A stretch of DNA of 64,000 bases from Aculops lycopersici (Eukaryota > Arthropoda > Arachnida > Trombidiformes > Eriophyidae). A program made the position numbers and the translations under genes. Each line of letters opens with the position of its first letter. Position 1 is the stretch's first letter. The stretch lies in NCBI GenBank assembly GCA_015350385.1, contig WNKI01000002.1, positions 3,568,457-3,632,456 of the forward strand, given 5' to 3'. This document shows positions 23,901 through 33,513 of this stretch, one piece after another. The notes beneath the pieces were generated by a model, which made no database searches, was not told the origin of the DNA, and saw nothing but the letters and a program-made list of their open reading frames with translations.

Positions 23901-26900
23901 ACGGCGGCTGATTGGATTAGAGTCAATGGAATTAACTGGCTTCGCTTTGTTCGAAAACTTCTTCTTTGGCTTATTCTTGGCCACAATCAACTTGTTGTGC
24001 GCCAGCCGAGTTTGCGACGGATCCAAATCCATAATGTTGATCGACGACGACATTGGCGACATCATATTGCTTCCATTAGGCCCATCGCCACCCGTCGCCC
24101 CCAATCCAGTTGGTTTTGGTACGAGAACGCTCAAAGGTTTTGGTCTCTGCGACGAGTTTCTATTTGCTGCTGCTGCTGCTTGGTTACCTCTGATTTGTTG
24201 TCTAACTGCCGGCACCATTTGTTGTGGAACCATTTGGCCACCTTGAGCATCTGAGCTTGGCGCTTCGTAATCGTCACCCACCTGATAGATACTCGGAGTT
24301 TGGTGCCACTTGTTGTTTGGTCGTGAATTGTCGCCACCACTTGTGGTTGGTCTCTTTCTCCTTTGGTTCTGTCGAACACCTTGGGGCTTTGGCACTCGAA
24401 CTCGCGACTGCTGAGCAACAGGCGCATAATCCTGAGGTTGACTATAGCTGCCCTCAAATACATTTGGCTCCATTGGGATCATTTGATGCTGACGGTGACT
24501 ATGAGTATTTTGTGGCTGGCGTTGGCGAGTTCTATAAGTTATAGTGGGTTGTCTGTGGTGCTGATCTAAGCGGGTGTTTTTTCTCGACGTTGAGGACACT
24601 AAACTCGCTTGCTCCTGGTCATAGTCGACATCCAAATCTGAGTTTTCGTCGTCCTCGTCGTTGCCATTGATTCGTCTCAGCTTTGCCATTCCACCGGAAG
24701 TTAATTGAGACGAATCGGGGGCATACAAAAGAAGCGGCTGATCCTCAGGTGTTTGGTCCTGCGATTGGTCGTGATCAGCTGCTTCCATTGCCTCTTCTAC
24801 GCTTGCCATTTCGCCTACTGGCGCCGAGTCCATTCTGTTGAGCGGATCCTCATCTTGGTTAGCGGCATACGAGCCACCTAAGACAGATTCATTCTCGGCA
24901 GGTAGATCTTGGCTCTGGTTCTTAGCATCAGCATCCTCGTAGTCAACTACCATAGGTGGTTGCTCAGTTTTGGTGCGGTAATTGAGTTGAGGTAAATTTG
25001 AATCCTCGCTATCCTCTTGTAGATTTGCTTTGGTATTGATATCCGACGACGAGTCAATATAATAGTCGCTCGTTGACGCTGATTTTAGTTCCAAATTTGC
25101 TGCATAATCTTGATCCTGTTCCTTCCACTCGTTTCCGGTTCTCGACTCGCGCTTCCTCTTAATTGCCGGGGTTTTGTTGTTATTGTTATTCGATTCCTTT
25201 ATATTTGCGGGCTTCAGGTGACCGATGCGTTTTTCGCTTGCAGGTAAATCAACGAACGAGTCAATGATTTTTTTATTTGCATGCTGTCGCGGTGGCTGTC
25301 TTGTCTCGCCTAAATTCGATGAGGCTGAGCTAAGTCCCACTTGTTGCTGCTCATTATCATGCTCGTTGCTCAGGGGCATCAGGCTTTTCGGTGAGTTCAA
25401 AGGGCCGCTTAAGCCTCCTAGAGTTTGCCCAGCTGGCGCCTGCTGGCTGTTTGGGTTCAATGCAGCTGCAGCTGCGAGAGCCGAGGATAGAGTTGAGGCA
25501 AAGAATGACAAGCCACCTGTTGGCTGCTGATGGTTGGCGTTCACATTGGCTCCCGTTGTTGTCTCTTGAAACTGTTGCGAGTTTTGTCCTGTTGTGTCAA
25601 CGAAAGACTGTTGCCCTTGCGGTGCCATCATCGGTTTGAACGCCTCATTTGCTGGTTGCAGCTGAAAATATGGTTGCTGTTGTTGTTGCTGTTGTTTTGG
25701 TCCACCATTTTGATTTGCAACTCCCGCCGTCAATCGGCGAAATACAGAGCTCAAGGTTTTCTGCAGCAAGTTTGGCAACAAACGTGACCAAGACTTTGCC
25801 GCAGGTAAAGCTTGTTGTTGCTCCTGTTGTTGTTGTTGCCTTCCTTCCGCCGGAAGTTCCGAATCAGATAACTCAAGCGAGCGAGCAGTTTTCTTCGTTG
25901 GTGGCCGCAACCTGCTGCCTGGCACCTTGCCTCGGCCACTTGTGTGGTTGTCCCTCAATATTTGTACCTGAGCCTGAGAGTGATCGAATGAAAGTGGATC
26001 ATTTTGTTTGCTTGGTTGTGCAACTGAACCCTTGCTCTTGTTCTTATTACTAGAGATTTCGATATGATTACCACTCGCACTATTGTTATGGATTTCAAAC
26101 CTCTGACCCAAAACCAATAAATCAGTCTCAGTTAAGGGAACCACTTGGCCGCTTCCGCTCACCCTATCCTTCTTCGGCTCAACGGTTGGTGCAATTTTAG
26201 TAGTGGTTGTAGTTGGTATTGGAGCTGCTGTGGTCGCCTTTGTCTTGATATCCGGACTCATGGGCGTCGTTGTCTCGATTGCGGGCTTGCCTCTTGTAAA
26301 CTTGGAATTTCGTCTAGACGACGACCACGACTCATTTGTTTGTGTGCTCGGTAAATCATTGGGAGTACCTGTTGTCTCGACTGCCTGGTGCCTCACCGCC
26401 TTGGCCAGTTGTTGCTCGTAGGGACTGGAAATGGGCGAGTTGCCTTGAGTCCATTTGGCTCGCATGTGGCCATCGCTAAGAATTGCATTCTCGCCACCGC
26501 CACTAAGACTAATCGACAAACTAGCGCCACTCTCGCTAGACTTTAAATCAAATCGACTCCTCAGCTGTCCATGATGATTGTCTCTCACTGACTGCATCCA
26601 CATGGTCGATTGTTGCGATGGTTGCTGCAGTTTGGATATATATTGTTGCTGTTGCGAGTCTCCAGATTGCTGCTGGTGGTATTGGTGCAAAGTGTCGCTG
26701 ATTGCATTGACTCTATCCAAATCGCTTGTGTCTCGAATTGTTTGACTTCCACCAGCGCCCACCTGTTGACTACCAACTGTAGCAGCGTAAGGCGCCGAGT
26801 TATGAGAGTAACTTGGAGCCTGCGCTTGGCTTATTTGTGATTGGTGTTGTCTTACTTGTTGATTCATTTCATCTTGTACCTGATGTTGCACCTGTTGCTG

Positions 26901-27752
26901 CTGCTGTTGTGGACTTGCTCGTGGCCATACCGACTGCTCGCCTCGTCTTTGGGTTTGATGTTGCTGCTGCTGTTCAAACTCTTGCGACGGTTGCACTTGT
27001 GTAACTCTCTGTTGATTGTTTGCTTGATACTTTTGTTGCGTAACCATTTGGGATACCTGTGAGTGGTCCGTCAGGGAAGCCGCCGATATGTTACCTGTAC
27101 CTGTGCTGACCATAAAGGCTTGCGAGTTTCGCGACGGTGGTTGCTGATGGTGATGGTAGCTATTGGATTGAGGCGCTTGCTCCCGATGAGGCCAACTCTT
27201 TGGGTTCACCTGAGCAACACTGCCACCTGGCATCATTGAAACAGGTGGCTTTTGCACCACCTGGCTAGTCTGCTGCCGGCCTGTGGTGGTGGGCGTGTTC
27301 CGTTGGCTCGAGTGCATGGAGTTGAGCACAATTCCCGGCTCAAGGTCGTCCAGAGAGTTCCAGTTGCCGTGCATCTGTCGGCCCATTGAACCAGCGGCCA
27401 CCTGAGAGGCGGCTGTTCGATTTGTTTCCATTGCAAGGACTAGACTGTTTAAAAAATGAACAACGACCAGTAATGAGATTAGCTGCCACTTGGCGATTGC
27501 ATGCCTGCAATCTCGCGAGCATTTGTTGCTACCGGTGGCCAACATCCTTTTGCCTGTGGTCCAGATTGACGGCAACATTGAATTGCTGTTGTTACTCAAT
27601 AAATAGTTGAGAGTCTTAGTGTTACCAATGAGCGGCGAGGTGGAGGATTTGTTAGTTTTGAAATCAAGGCCAATTGTGCTTTCGGCCGCCGCCGCTACAA
27701 CTCTGTCCGCTCGTCGATTGTCTACTACTACTACTACTACTAGTCGAGACAT
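17955..27752 (-). CDS. Giant low-complexity protein, probably secreted or membrane-anchored
   Basis: Uninterrupted 9.8 kb frame for 3265 residues. I recognise no globular domain. The first 58 residues follow from a CTA triplet repeat and may be untranslated; the ATG codons at 27578 (residue 59) and 27545 (residue 70) better place a hydrophobic segment (WQLISLLVVVHFLNSLVLA, about 89-107) as a signal peptide or anchor. The body is Gln/Ser/Asn/Thr-rich, with polyQ blocks, poly-Thr mucin-like tracts followed by Pro-rich segments, and many Asn-X-Ser/Thr sites. The C-terminal third repeats a basic-Pro-aliphatic motif such as RPIIV, RPLIV and RPVVV. The last ~35 residues contain a second hydrophobic stretch (TFLISLMVMLLPPLALTA). 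This suggests a mucin-like surface or matrix protein. Freedom from stops over this length makes a real gene very likely; function is unknown. Confidence 0.85.
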   Translation of the reverse strand: MSRLVVVVVVDNRRADRVVAAAAESTIGLDFKTNKSSTSPLIGNTKTLNYLLSNNSNSMLPSIWTTGKRMLATGSNKCSRDCRHAIAKWQLISLLVVVHFLNSLVLAMETNRTAASQVAAGSMGRQMHGNWNSLDDLEPGIVLNSMHSSQRNTPTTTGRQQTSQVVQKPPVSMMPGGSVAQVNPKSWPHREQAPQSNSYHHHQQPPSRNSQAFMVSTGTGNISAASLTDHSQVSQMVTQQKYQANNQQRVTQVQPSQEFEQQQQHQTQRRGEQSVWPRASPQQQQQQVQHQVQDEMNQQVRQHQSQISQAQAPSYSHNSAPYAATVGSQQVGAGGSQTIRDTSDLDRVNAISDTLHQYHQQQSGDSQQQQYISKLQQPSQQSTMWMQSVRDNHHGQLRSRFDLKSSESGASLSISLSGGGENAILSDGHMRAKWTQGNSPISSPYEQQLAKAVRHQAVETTGTPNDLPSTQTNESWSSSRRNSKFTRGKPAIETTTPMSPDIKTKATTAAPIPTTTTTKIAPTVEPKKDRVSGSGQVVPLTETDLLVLGQRFEIHNNSASGNHIEISSNKNKSKGSVAQPSKQNDPLSFDHSQAQVQILRDNHTSGRGKVPGSRLRPPTKKTARSLELSDSELPAEGRQQQQQEQQQALPAAKSWSRLLPNLLQKTLSSVFRRLTAGVANQNGGPKQQQQQQQPYFQLQPANEAFKPMMAPQGQQSFVDTTGQNSQQFQETTTGANVNANHQQPTGGLSFFASTLSSALAAAAALNPNSQQAPAGQTLGGLSGPLNSPKSLMPLSNEHDNEQQQVGLSSASSNLGETRQPPRQHANKKIIDSFVDLPASEKRIGHLKPANIKESNNNNNKTPAIKRKRESRTGNEWKEQDQDYAANLELKSASTSDYYIDSSSDINTKANLQEDSEDSNLPQLNYRTKTEQPPMVVDYEDADAKNQSQDLPAENESVLGGSYAANQDEDPLNRMDSAPVGEMASVEEAMEAADHDQSQDQTPEDQPLLLYAPDSSQLTSGGMAKLRRINGNDEDDENSDLDVDYDQEQASLVSSTSRKNTRLDQHHRQPTITYRTRQRQPQNTHSHRQHQMIPMEPNVFEGSYSQPQDYAPVAQQSRVRVPKPQGVRQNQRRKRPTTSGGDNSRPNNKWHQTPSIYQVGDDYEAPSSDAQGGQMVPQQMVPAVRQQIRGNQAAAAANRNSSQRPKPLSVLVPKPTGLGATGGDGPNGSNMMSPMSSSINIMDLDPSQTRLAHNKLIVAKNKPKKKFSNKAKPVNSIDSNPISRRGDSQPNSLVTLDTMVNDQPIINSVIPTSPGSTSTTTTTTTTTTTTTQRPQSQQQSVQNIQDQQSLTSQLASAILGTRTLTSSHINEIINRWTRNNNQAAKKIAPITTSSPTELFRGLDDSSDLEGVGGGLVSDNQLTAGLAGRGSLFSSRIQAQLRDKSTTPMPIQSSMSPGSISKNEKFNFSIMPMNNRERVNPLLFPPDQSNQRIGPQSGGSGSGSSQKLKPHPMNSSNLSRNRPSSSNSTPGAISTSTTTTTTTTTPKPPRPIYYHQFNHSPHRAGSPMHRGPKTTTTSTTTTSTTTQASISTSTSTTTARPTTDSSASATTTTTTTTQMPTFKSASYSLIPGDGDKNVSSGGNEEEDDNLSVSMALAPATSNDAKNRSPSNGTSTTFSTTKPKNQPTNGPLFASLHKISDDEDLGQLVRSQHNSHLWPKTSSRPSTSWSSSSGEEGDNLLSGHITLVAPLEEQSSPINDNNIENGVHEANRYEVSLDTSNRPTSQPADHSIVILSDNHHQLRKRPPHSGSVSSNSLASSRNPPISMHYTSQASSSSNNNNLLATVKMDQGVPIVQTTFRPTAIGTTAFSQVAKKFLEEFVNGTRIRPSSAQRTTVEPKILPGLSGSVADNGDAIILSTNHSFKLNGPPSNLNNATSGGGGTTTRKFGANVNQLQDTLSTITKIKGQHNSNKIYNSEDGTPIRGVDSGDSLLDDRAQALLLDIFDRDPSYSNSLFGLMHDSSSSGQNSTGNLNKIEKLRKTYAQSHHSGATSKVASTPQPFGTTSRSFSTVPASSSQSLNNQQTLNRGQDQAKNNFYTVPGEQQKSVTPSSLERYSRVTLTDESNEQQSVGSTEAAEIQMAPETNGNHHRRHQEDSSEKPEGKRDYLDVGQAQDTSNRASMRKNQAKIQQILMALAERNRNRTTTMATTEPLLESVPSEENSEGSQHSNNGQTLFDNSEQQNQAQTHLPLIRATSSVYVTEDPLSSSTITTSTSTSSSIQFSTLPMDSDESSPSSRVTRDDEELSGQPTTQFYSPLRWTTLAAFNAPRGHGNDGSTSNRYPQIETVGGTRQKINRPMVSGSHIEYQPATATTAADYHEIGVSASTPAMQQTTKLTESVTSDENLKQNIRNRIGGTGSVNIRLPSEQADTSESVALDSNGTANNSMLDNSTNNNNNNNNNGNHSATASLEPVAFEMPNGSSGSIESPVDGHSNSMASNDADSNSDPDSNSILRPASGFSSINTPNTSENLGGELPEFPQSRPTKPLRPIIIRRRPRPPLGPSHTRRPTHVVVADRNRQPVAGSPPHRVQLVPGNQVHQHHLANHQKRRRKPARRPVVVDPFDTYELVTSSATHVTPATVDEANENSMNDGQLPPIEDQSVDQVDQLPPVSRKPIRHRPLLVRPANGGLVGILKKRPNGNAKPMPPENIRIHENGTQHANLTVTTHNRNSTRSTAPISIILPNNREPATRRKGQDVRTRPLTIIDPVSNPSSPSSSNNEPPSLNDSITNPLRLTRIPETTILHNNVIVTYKPGRPLPGSMSTFVSNTEYHQLTHKPPVSRPVEISIEDSSDNMQATSSTSSSSLAPLEVGGDQSLSGQQDHATSNSQLVVRPQLGSGNGGDTHLVSIEQQRQTAATTRRPLIVPTTIQFATLDNEQQEKDSHNSSLTPTTLTFGLPHQTTLPASSQQPQSSTTTTIATTTTISTTTQPPPSASGNHRPIIVINGNLFDSTLPVTNTSSVSSHHHGRPARPSTFNGNSVLEAGSMSVVAQASHGHTMTPNGNSTHRPSSPGRFNTTGSLPDHTSNFTSSLSSSTSGSSSSMFNQDQETSASNQQPQTDAIIAQEIANLNHSTQQGSGSFSNHNNPQNNHIGMPHVGPGSSLPNQGSRPSRFNIIPWRQRRKPNNGQQPPKGPGHSSSGSAPPYNFTSNPTISSLIYRPFTLNGLFSLNSLATMYDNVVIFFTRIRTFLISLMVMLLPPLALTASVVNAMSS

Positions 27753-30700
27753 GAAAGTGAGCTAGTGAATGTAAATCTATGTGGCAACAAGTGAAATCAT
27801 AAAGCTATAAAAGAGAGTAGTCTCATCTCAATAACACGATTCCATGAGGTTGATGCAAATATAACAGCAGCAACAAGTGTCCGTCTTGGTTTCACCTGAT
27901 TGGCAATGTGTGTGTGTGTAGAAATTGCCAGTGGAGCAAATCAGCGGACTCCAACTAGAGGCTTCTGTTTGTTTTGCTTAGAAGTAAGTTAGTGTGCTTC
28001 TAGACGTCCACTTATTTTACAAAACCATCTACTCAAGTCCAGGCGAACGTTCGAAAGTCTGTCTCCGTTGTCCTCGATTGTCCTCCAGTTAGTGTTGTTG
28101 TTACACCTGCAATTGACGGCGACGGATGTTTGCCTTCGCGTTATTATTATTGTGACGACGACGACGACGACGATGATGATGATGATGGTGGTGGTTGTAG
28201 TAATGATGATGCCGCAAGAGAAAGATCGTGTAGTGTGAGTCATTATGTGTCAGAGGAGAACAAGTGCAAGTTGCTGGCCACTTGACCAGGTAAAGCCGGG
28301 CTAAGTGAAGCGAAATGAAGGGTAAAGTGAGCGGCAACTTGGCGCCACAGGTGTAATGGGTTGGGATGAGCCGATTGTGTGTTTGATTTGGTTTCATTTC
28401 TCTCTGTCTCTGTCTCTCTTTCTCGCTCGAGAGCGCGAGGAAAAATTCGAGCGCATCAATCAATTGGTGCTACTGATACTGTGGCAGTGGAATCAAGTGA
28501 AATCAAGACAAAGTTTCGCTTGAACTTGGGTCTAAATTTACAAGGTATCTTTTGAAGTTTAATGTACAAGTAAGAGGAGAGAGAAAATAACTTGAAAACC
28601 TCGGTGCGAGCGTGAAATCTCACTCAGCGGAGGTACAGCTGCCATTGCTGCTATTGCTATCGTTGCCTTGGAATTCCGAAGCGGCAACAAGTGGCCGCTG
28701 CGGCACAGGTAACTCTTGCCGCTCGCATGCAACTTTTTGATGGACACGAAAATTGTTGGGTTCAATTTCTCCTCCACCTGAGTCTCAGTCTCAGCGTTTC
28801 GCTTGCTTGCTTGCTCGCTCCATCAGCTCGCCTGTTTTACACCACAAAAGTGAAACGAGCAACAGGGACACGATCGCAACGAAGCCACACCGAAAGGCAG
28901 GAGTGGAGGAAAGAAAGGCGATACACTAATCATAATTACCGTTGCTCTTGTTTCACTGGCCGCCAATCGTTTTACTTGAAGTCGATTGGCGCTCTCCACT
29001 CTTTACAAATCGAATCACATTACATAACACTACAGCGCATATTACATTGTAAAATCTCGATTGCATCGCTCGAATTTCGGGTCTAAAGAGCGCGAAATAA
29101 ACTCGTGCAATGCCACTCGAGAAAATCAAATCAAATTTAGTTTAGTCCACAGGTTTCCATTCTTGCAACGATGTGAGTTACGCCGCAACTGGCCACGACC
29201 GCAACAGCGACAGAACCACCTGTCGAATCGTGGAAACTCTCCACAGAGCTTCGGCTCCTTTATAGCTGCCGCAACGGCAGAGCAGCAGCAACAGCTGACC
29301 TTCAATCGAACGGACGAAATGTGATCCGACGTGAATGAGATGCGCCCATTTCGTGCCTCGACTTTCCAACCTTGCAACTGACGACTTGATGACGAGTTGT
29401 TGTGTTACTCTTTTGTGTCCAGCGACGAGCGCTTAGTTTCCGGCGAAGAAAGAAACAAGGTGATGGACTAAATCGAAGCGAAGGCCGGCAACAAGAACGT
29501 TTAGTTGCTCGGCTAGATCATAGGGTCGCTTGGCCGTTTTGTTGTTGCTGCTGCTGCTGCTCATGTCATCGAGATCACCATTGTATCTCCTGCAGCGACC
29601 TGTTGAAGATGCAAAGGCGCTCGATGTTTTGAGCAAGCGACAGCATATTATCCTACAAAACAAGGTAGTTTAATTACAGGTGCCGGCTACTTTGCAGCAG
29701 CAGCAGCAACAGCAGCCAAGTCCAGTTTATCTAAACATCTTATTTTTCCCTCTCCTGGCGCGTCTTGTCATCTCGTCATCGTTGCCGTTGTTCCGACTTT
29801 TAGGACGAGGAGGACATTTTCTAGATGACGAAGAGGACAAGCAGATGAAAGGAAACTTTTCACACATTCTCAATGTCACGGTCGGCGAGCTTCGCGTTAC
29901 ACAAAGATAAGTAGCTTATCTTTCTCCCTTGAAAAGGCAGCGCAGCGCGTCAACAGGTGTTCAGTGTCCGTAGTTGCCCAATTAGACTAACTTTATTTCT
30001 TTTGTTGCTAATCTTGACACTCGCTCGCTCAACTCTCACCAAATTAACCCTTCTCTTTTATTAGTTCATTCCAAGGCTGACAATAAACTGATAGTAAGCC
30101 TGCCGCTTTTTCAACGCTCGTTTCAGTTGGGAGAATCGTAAAGAATGATAACCTTGTAAGCTAATTCTCGAGCTCCACTTCTGATGAGCTCGAGAGATGA
30201 GGATTGGAGTTCAATCTTTGCTGTTGGTGGTGGTGTGCGTGTTATTTTGTGTGTGTGAGTGTGAGTGTGATCTACTTGGCATCTCACTTCACCTACAATC
30301 TCTCAAATCATTGTATGCATCACTACACTAGACTCAAGACTTGACCTCACTGCACCACCAAACACTGCAATAGTCGCTTCTCACGCTTCGCAATTTCAAG
30401 TTCAACGACGATGCTACTGCTGCTCAACTTTATGGGCAAAACAACCAACTTTACGACTCTCGGTGTCAAGATGCCGTTGCATCCGGTCAAATTCCAATCC
30501 AACGGCAACAGTTTAGGATGCAGCGTGAGTTGCGTGCATTCAAACGAAGCGGCGGCGGCGGCAGTGGCAGTGGAATAAAACAACAGGCAAAAGCCAGCTA
30601 AATAGTCGACGTGCATGAAAGGATGAGCTCTTTGCAAAGCTCCTTCGAAACGACGAAATTCGAGTCTTCTGTTGCATATCATTTATAAACTCAACTTGAT

Positions 30701-33173
30701 GCGATTATGTCAAGTGCCTTGAGATATAGTGGCACTTGACGGCCTAAATGCGGCCAACATTTTAACCAACTTGAGGCCTACTGGGCAAAATGTTAACCTG
30801 ACAAGCGCATCTAAATGGCGACACAAATTACACACTTTTCTCCACTTGTCGCTCTTCCGCTGATTCTTTCGCGTAACGCTCTTCAAAACTTTGTTTCTCT
30901 TGTTCTTCTCGAAAATTTGGGTCGAATTGGTAGAAATTTATTTGCAACTTACCCTTTGTTTGGTGGCGCGTAATCTTTTCAATTTGCTCGTTCGATTTCT
31001 AGAGACTGCAGGCTAAAGGTCCTCTTGGTTTCTCTTGAGACTCGACCGGTAGATTACTTTTTGTCGCCGAATGTTGATCACAAGTTGCGCGTTGATTTGT
31101 TGGGCGAAGTTTTGAGTTTTTAAGTGGGTCAGCTAGTGAGTGTATATCTAATAAATTAACAATAAATAAATAAATAAATCATTATTGAAAGCAGTTGTGA
31201 TTATGATGATCAACCAACTTCTTGTTGTTGCCAACTAAACAAACTCAAAATGAGACGGAGAACTAGAACTAGAAGGTAGATAGTAACAGTGAAACTTTTC
31301 ACTCTCCTGTTTTGGCCGCAACTTTCGGTTTTTGTCTCGGCTCAATGTCAATGAAAACTCGCGCATCTATTACTCCACTGAAAGTGAGAGGCTCAACCTT
31401 AACCTTGAAGTTTTTGGAGAAAAAAGTCCTACACAATTTTCTCCGCAACAAAACCACCTGTCATCTCAGACCGCGAGACTCTGGCCACCAAGGGCACGCC
31501 TCCGTTAGTTTCTTCTCTCCCAATCTAGCGGAATTTTGGATGCAAAACTTTTCTTTTAAACTCCTCCAAGAGGAAAGAGTTTCTCCTTTGATGGATGGTC
31601 AGCGCGCATGCGCGTTGCTCAATTTGTTCAATCTCGGAAAATTCCTGTCAAGTCTTGGCTTCAGTGATCCTCGCGGCGCAGACACTTGTTGCCGCCGCCG
31701 CTGCTGCTGCTGCTGCTGCCTTACATTGCGTAACGTAAGAAACGTTGCCACTCGCAAAAGCGCAGGCAGCCACAGCAACAGCAACAAGTGGCGGCCCAAG
31801 GAAAACTGTCACCCCAGTTGCATCATAGACTGACTTACTGGCCAGCCGATCAACGAGTTGCTCCGCTTTTTGTCTCAGTCTCGCCGGGATAAAGTTTTGA
31901 ATGTTTGCTCAAAATTTGCAAGAAATTCCAAAGTCGAGATGCAAGAACGAGCAACAAGTTTACACAACACAGGTACTAGCAGCGCGCGCCGATAAGCTTG
32001 CTCCGATGATCCAATGGCGGCAAGCCCATTAGTTTGCCACCGTCGCTGCCATTGTTGGCGGCGCAAAAGTGTCGCAGTGTGTCGGGTTACGCAATGAAGG
32101 CCACCGCTGCCGTTGTTGCACTAGCAACAAGTACATTGCGGTTGCCTGTTGCGGTGGCGTCGGCGTCGTCGTTGGCGGCGGCGGCAGCGGCCAAATGAAC
32201 CGCGAAATTCGGGTCACTCGAGGGATATGCGGTGGTTTTAGACCTGAGGAGTTTATGGTTTTTTCTCTGTCGTTTGTTAGTTTGTCCACCTAATAGAAGT
32301 TCAGAAAGTCGCCTCTACATTGAAGTCTCAGTGATTGTCGCCGCTCACTTTTGTCGGCTAAACGAGACTTAGAGAGACAGAGGAGCAAACAAAAGTCTCA
32401 TTTCCTTTCCTTTGGTCTATTATGGAGCAGATGTTCTATTGCGCCAGTAAATTTCAAATTTGGCGCCACCAGCCTCATCATTACTTGTATGCACATTCTA
32501 CTGTCCCCTTCTCTCATTATCTTTCTTTGACCGATTCGTTAAAACACTCGTTTGTCGTGTTTTTGTGGCGCGAGAGTGGAGCAAACTTTTATCTTTGTTT
32601 TTCCCCCCGAAATGCAACATTTCGTATACATGGACACATAAGTTTGTGAGTGTTGTTTCTGCATTATGATTATACACATAAATTGTCGCATATGGATGCC
32701 AGTGGTTCAGGAAGCAGGATGGTCTTTTGGTAAAAGTCGCTATGCGCTTCCTTTTCTCTTAATCTCCTCCCCAAGCTTCAGTTGATATCGTTCGCTATGC
32801 GTTCCTTACCCGAAATCTTCCTCGCCAAGTTTTCTGGCCAATGAACTGCCGCTCACTTCGCTAGCTCGCTCGCTCGCTCGCTGAGCGACAGGAGATTACG
32901 TAATGAGATCCGAGCACAAGATCACAGGGCAAGCTTCTCGTTGCTCATCGAGTGAGCCACGAAAAGAGCATTGCAATTGTTGAATGCTCATGTAGGCGCC
33001 GCGCTCGGCGACTTGCGAACGTTGCGCATTTGGGGCCAAATGGGCCGGCCGTTCGGTGAGTAGCGTTAGTATGTCGCCAGCTTTGCAACGCGTCGCCGCT
33101 CACTTGCCTCAACTAACTGCTACTCGCGTTGTCAGACGTGGCGCGATAGTCGTAAAGTTTCGCCCATGTTCTT

Positions 33174-33227
<54 letters not shown>

Positions 33228-33513
33228 TAGATAGTTGAGTTACTGCCGTTGCCAAGCGCGTGAGAGTTTGTTTTTGTTTGCATTGACTAAGAATTCCCGT
33301 TGCTTTCTCCTCTTTGTCGACGACGACGTTGTCGTATTTCATATAACATAGACCAAAGATTCGAGAGACTGACGTCAAGCTCGCAACAGAGAGAAAGAGA
33401 GGGAGAGAGAGGGAGCAGCAGCAAATATTATGAGTTCTCTTTAAAACCTCAAACCAAATCGATGGTCTCTAATTCGGTTTCCATTTCAACCGATCGGATC
33501 ATCAGCAAGACCA
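27753..33513. other. 5.8 kb gene-free interval between divergent giant gene and CAP
   Basis: Probably holds the promoters of the giant gene (-) and of the CAP gene (+). Short frames show no domain features. It contains GAC then GAT triplet repeats at about 28154-28190, GT-rich sequence at about 30237-30270, CAACAAGTGG copies at 28685 and 31782, a CTCG run near 32860-32885 and an 18-unit GTC tract at 33174-33227. Confidence 0.5.
33174..33227. repeat. (GTC)18 microsatellite upstream of CAP gene
   Basis: Fifty-four uninterrupted bases of GTC, ending 287 nt before the CAP start codon. It is a likely 5' UTR or promoter repeat. Confidence 0.9.

Noticed and set aside
30347..30682. 111-residue minus-strand frame in the intergenic gap
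   Set aside because: No domain, no signal peptide at its start, and composition like surrounding non-coding DNA.
33056..33378. Arg-rich frames on both strands
   Set aside because: Encoded by the GTC triplet tract.
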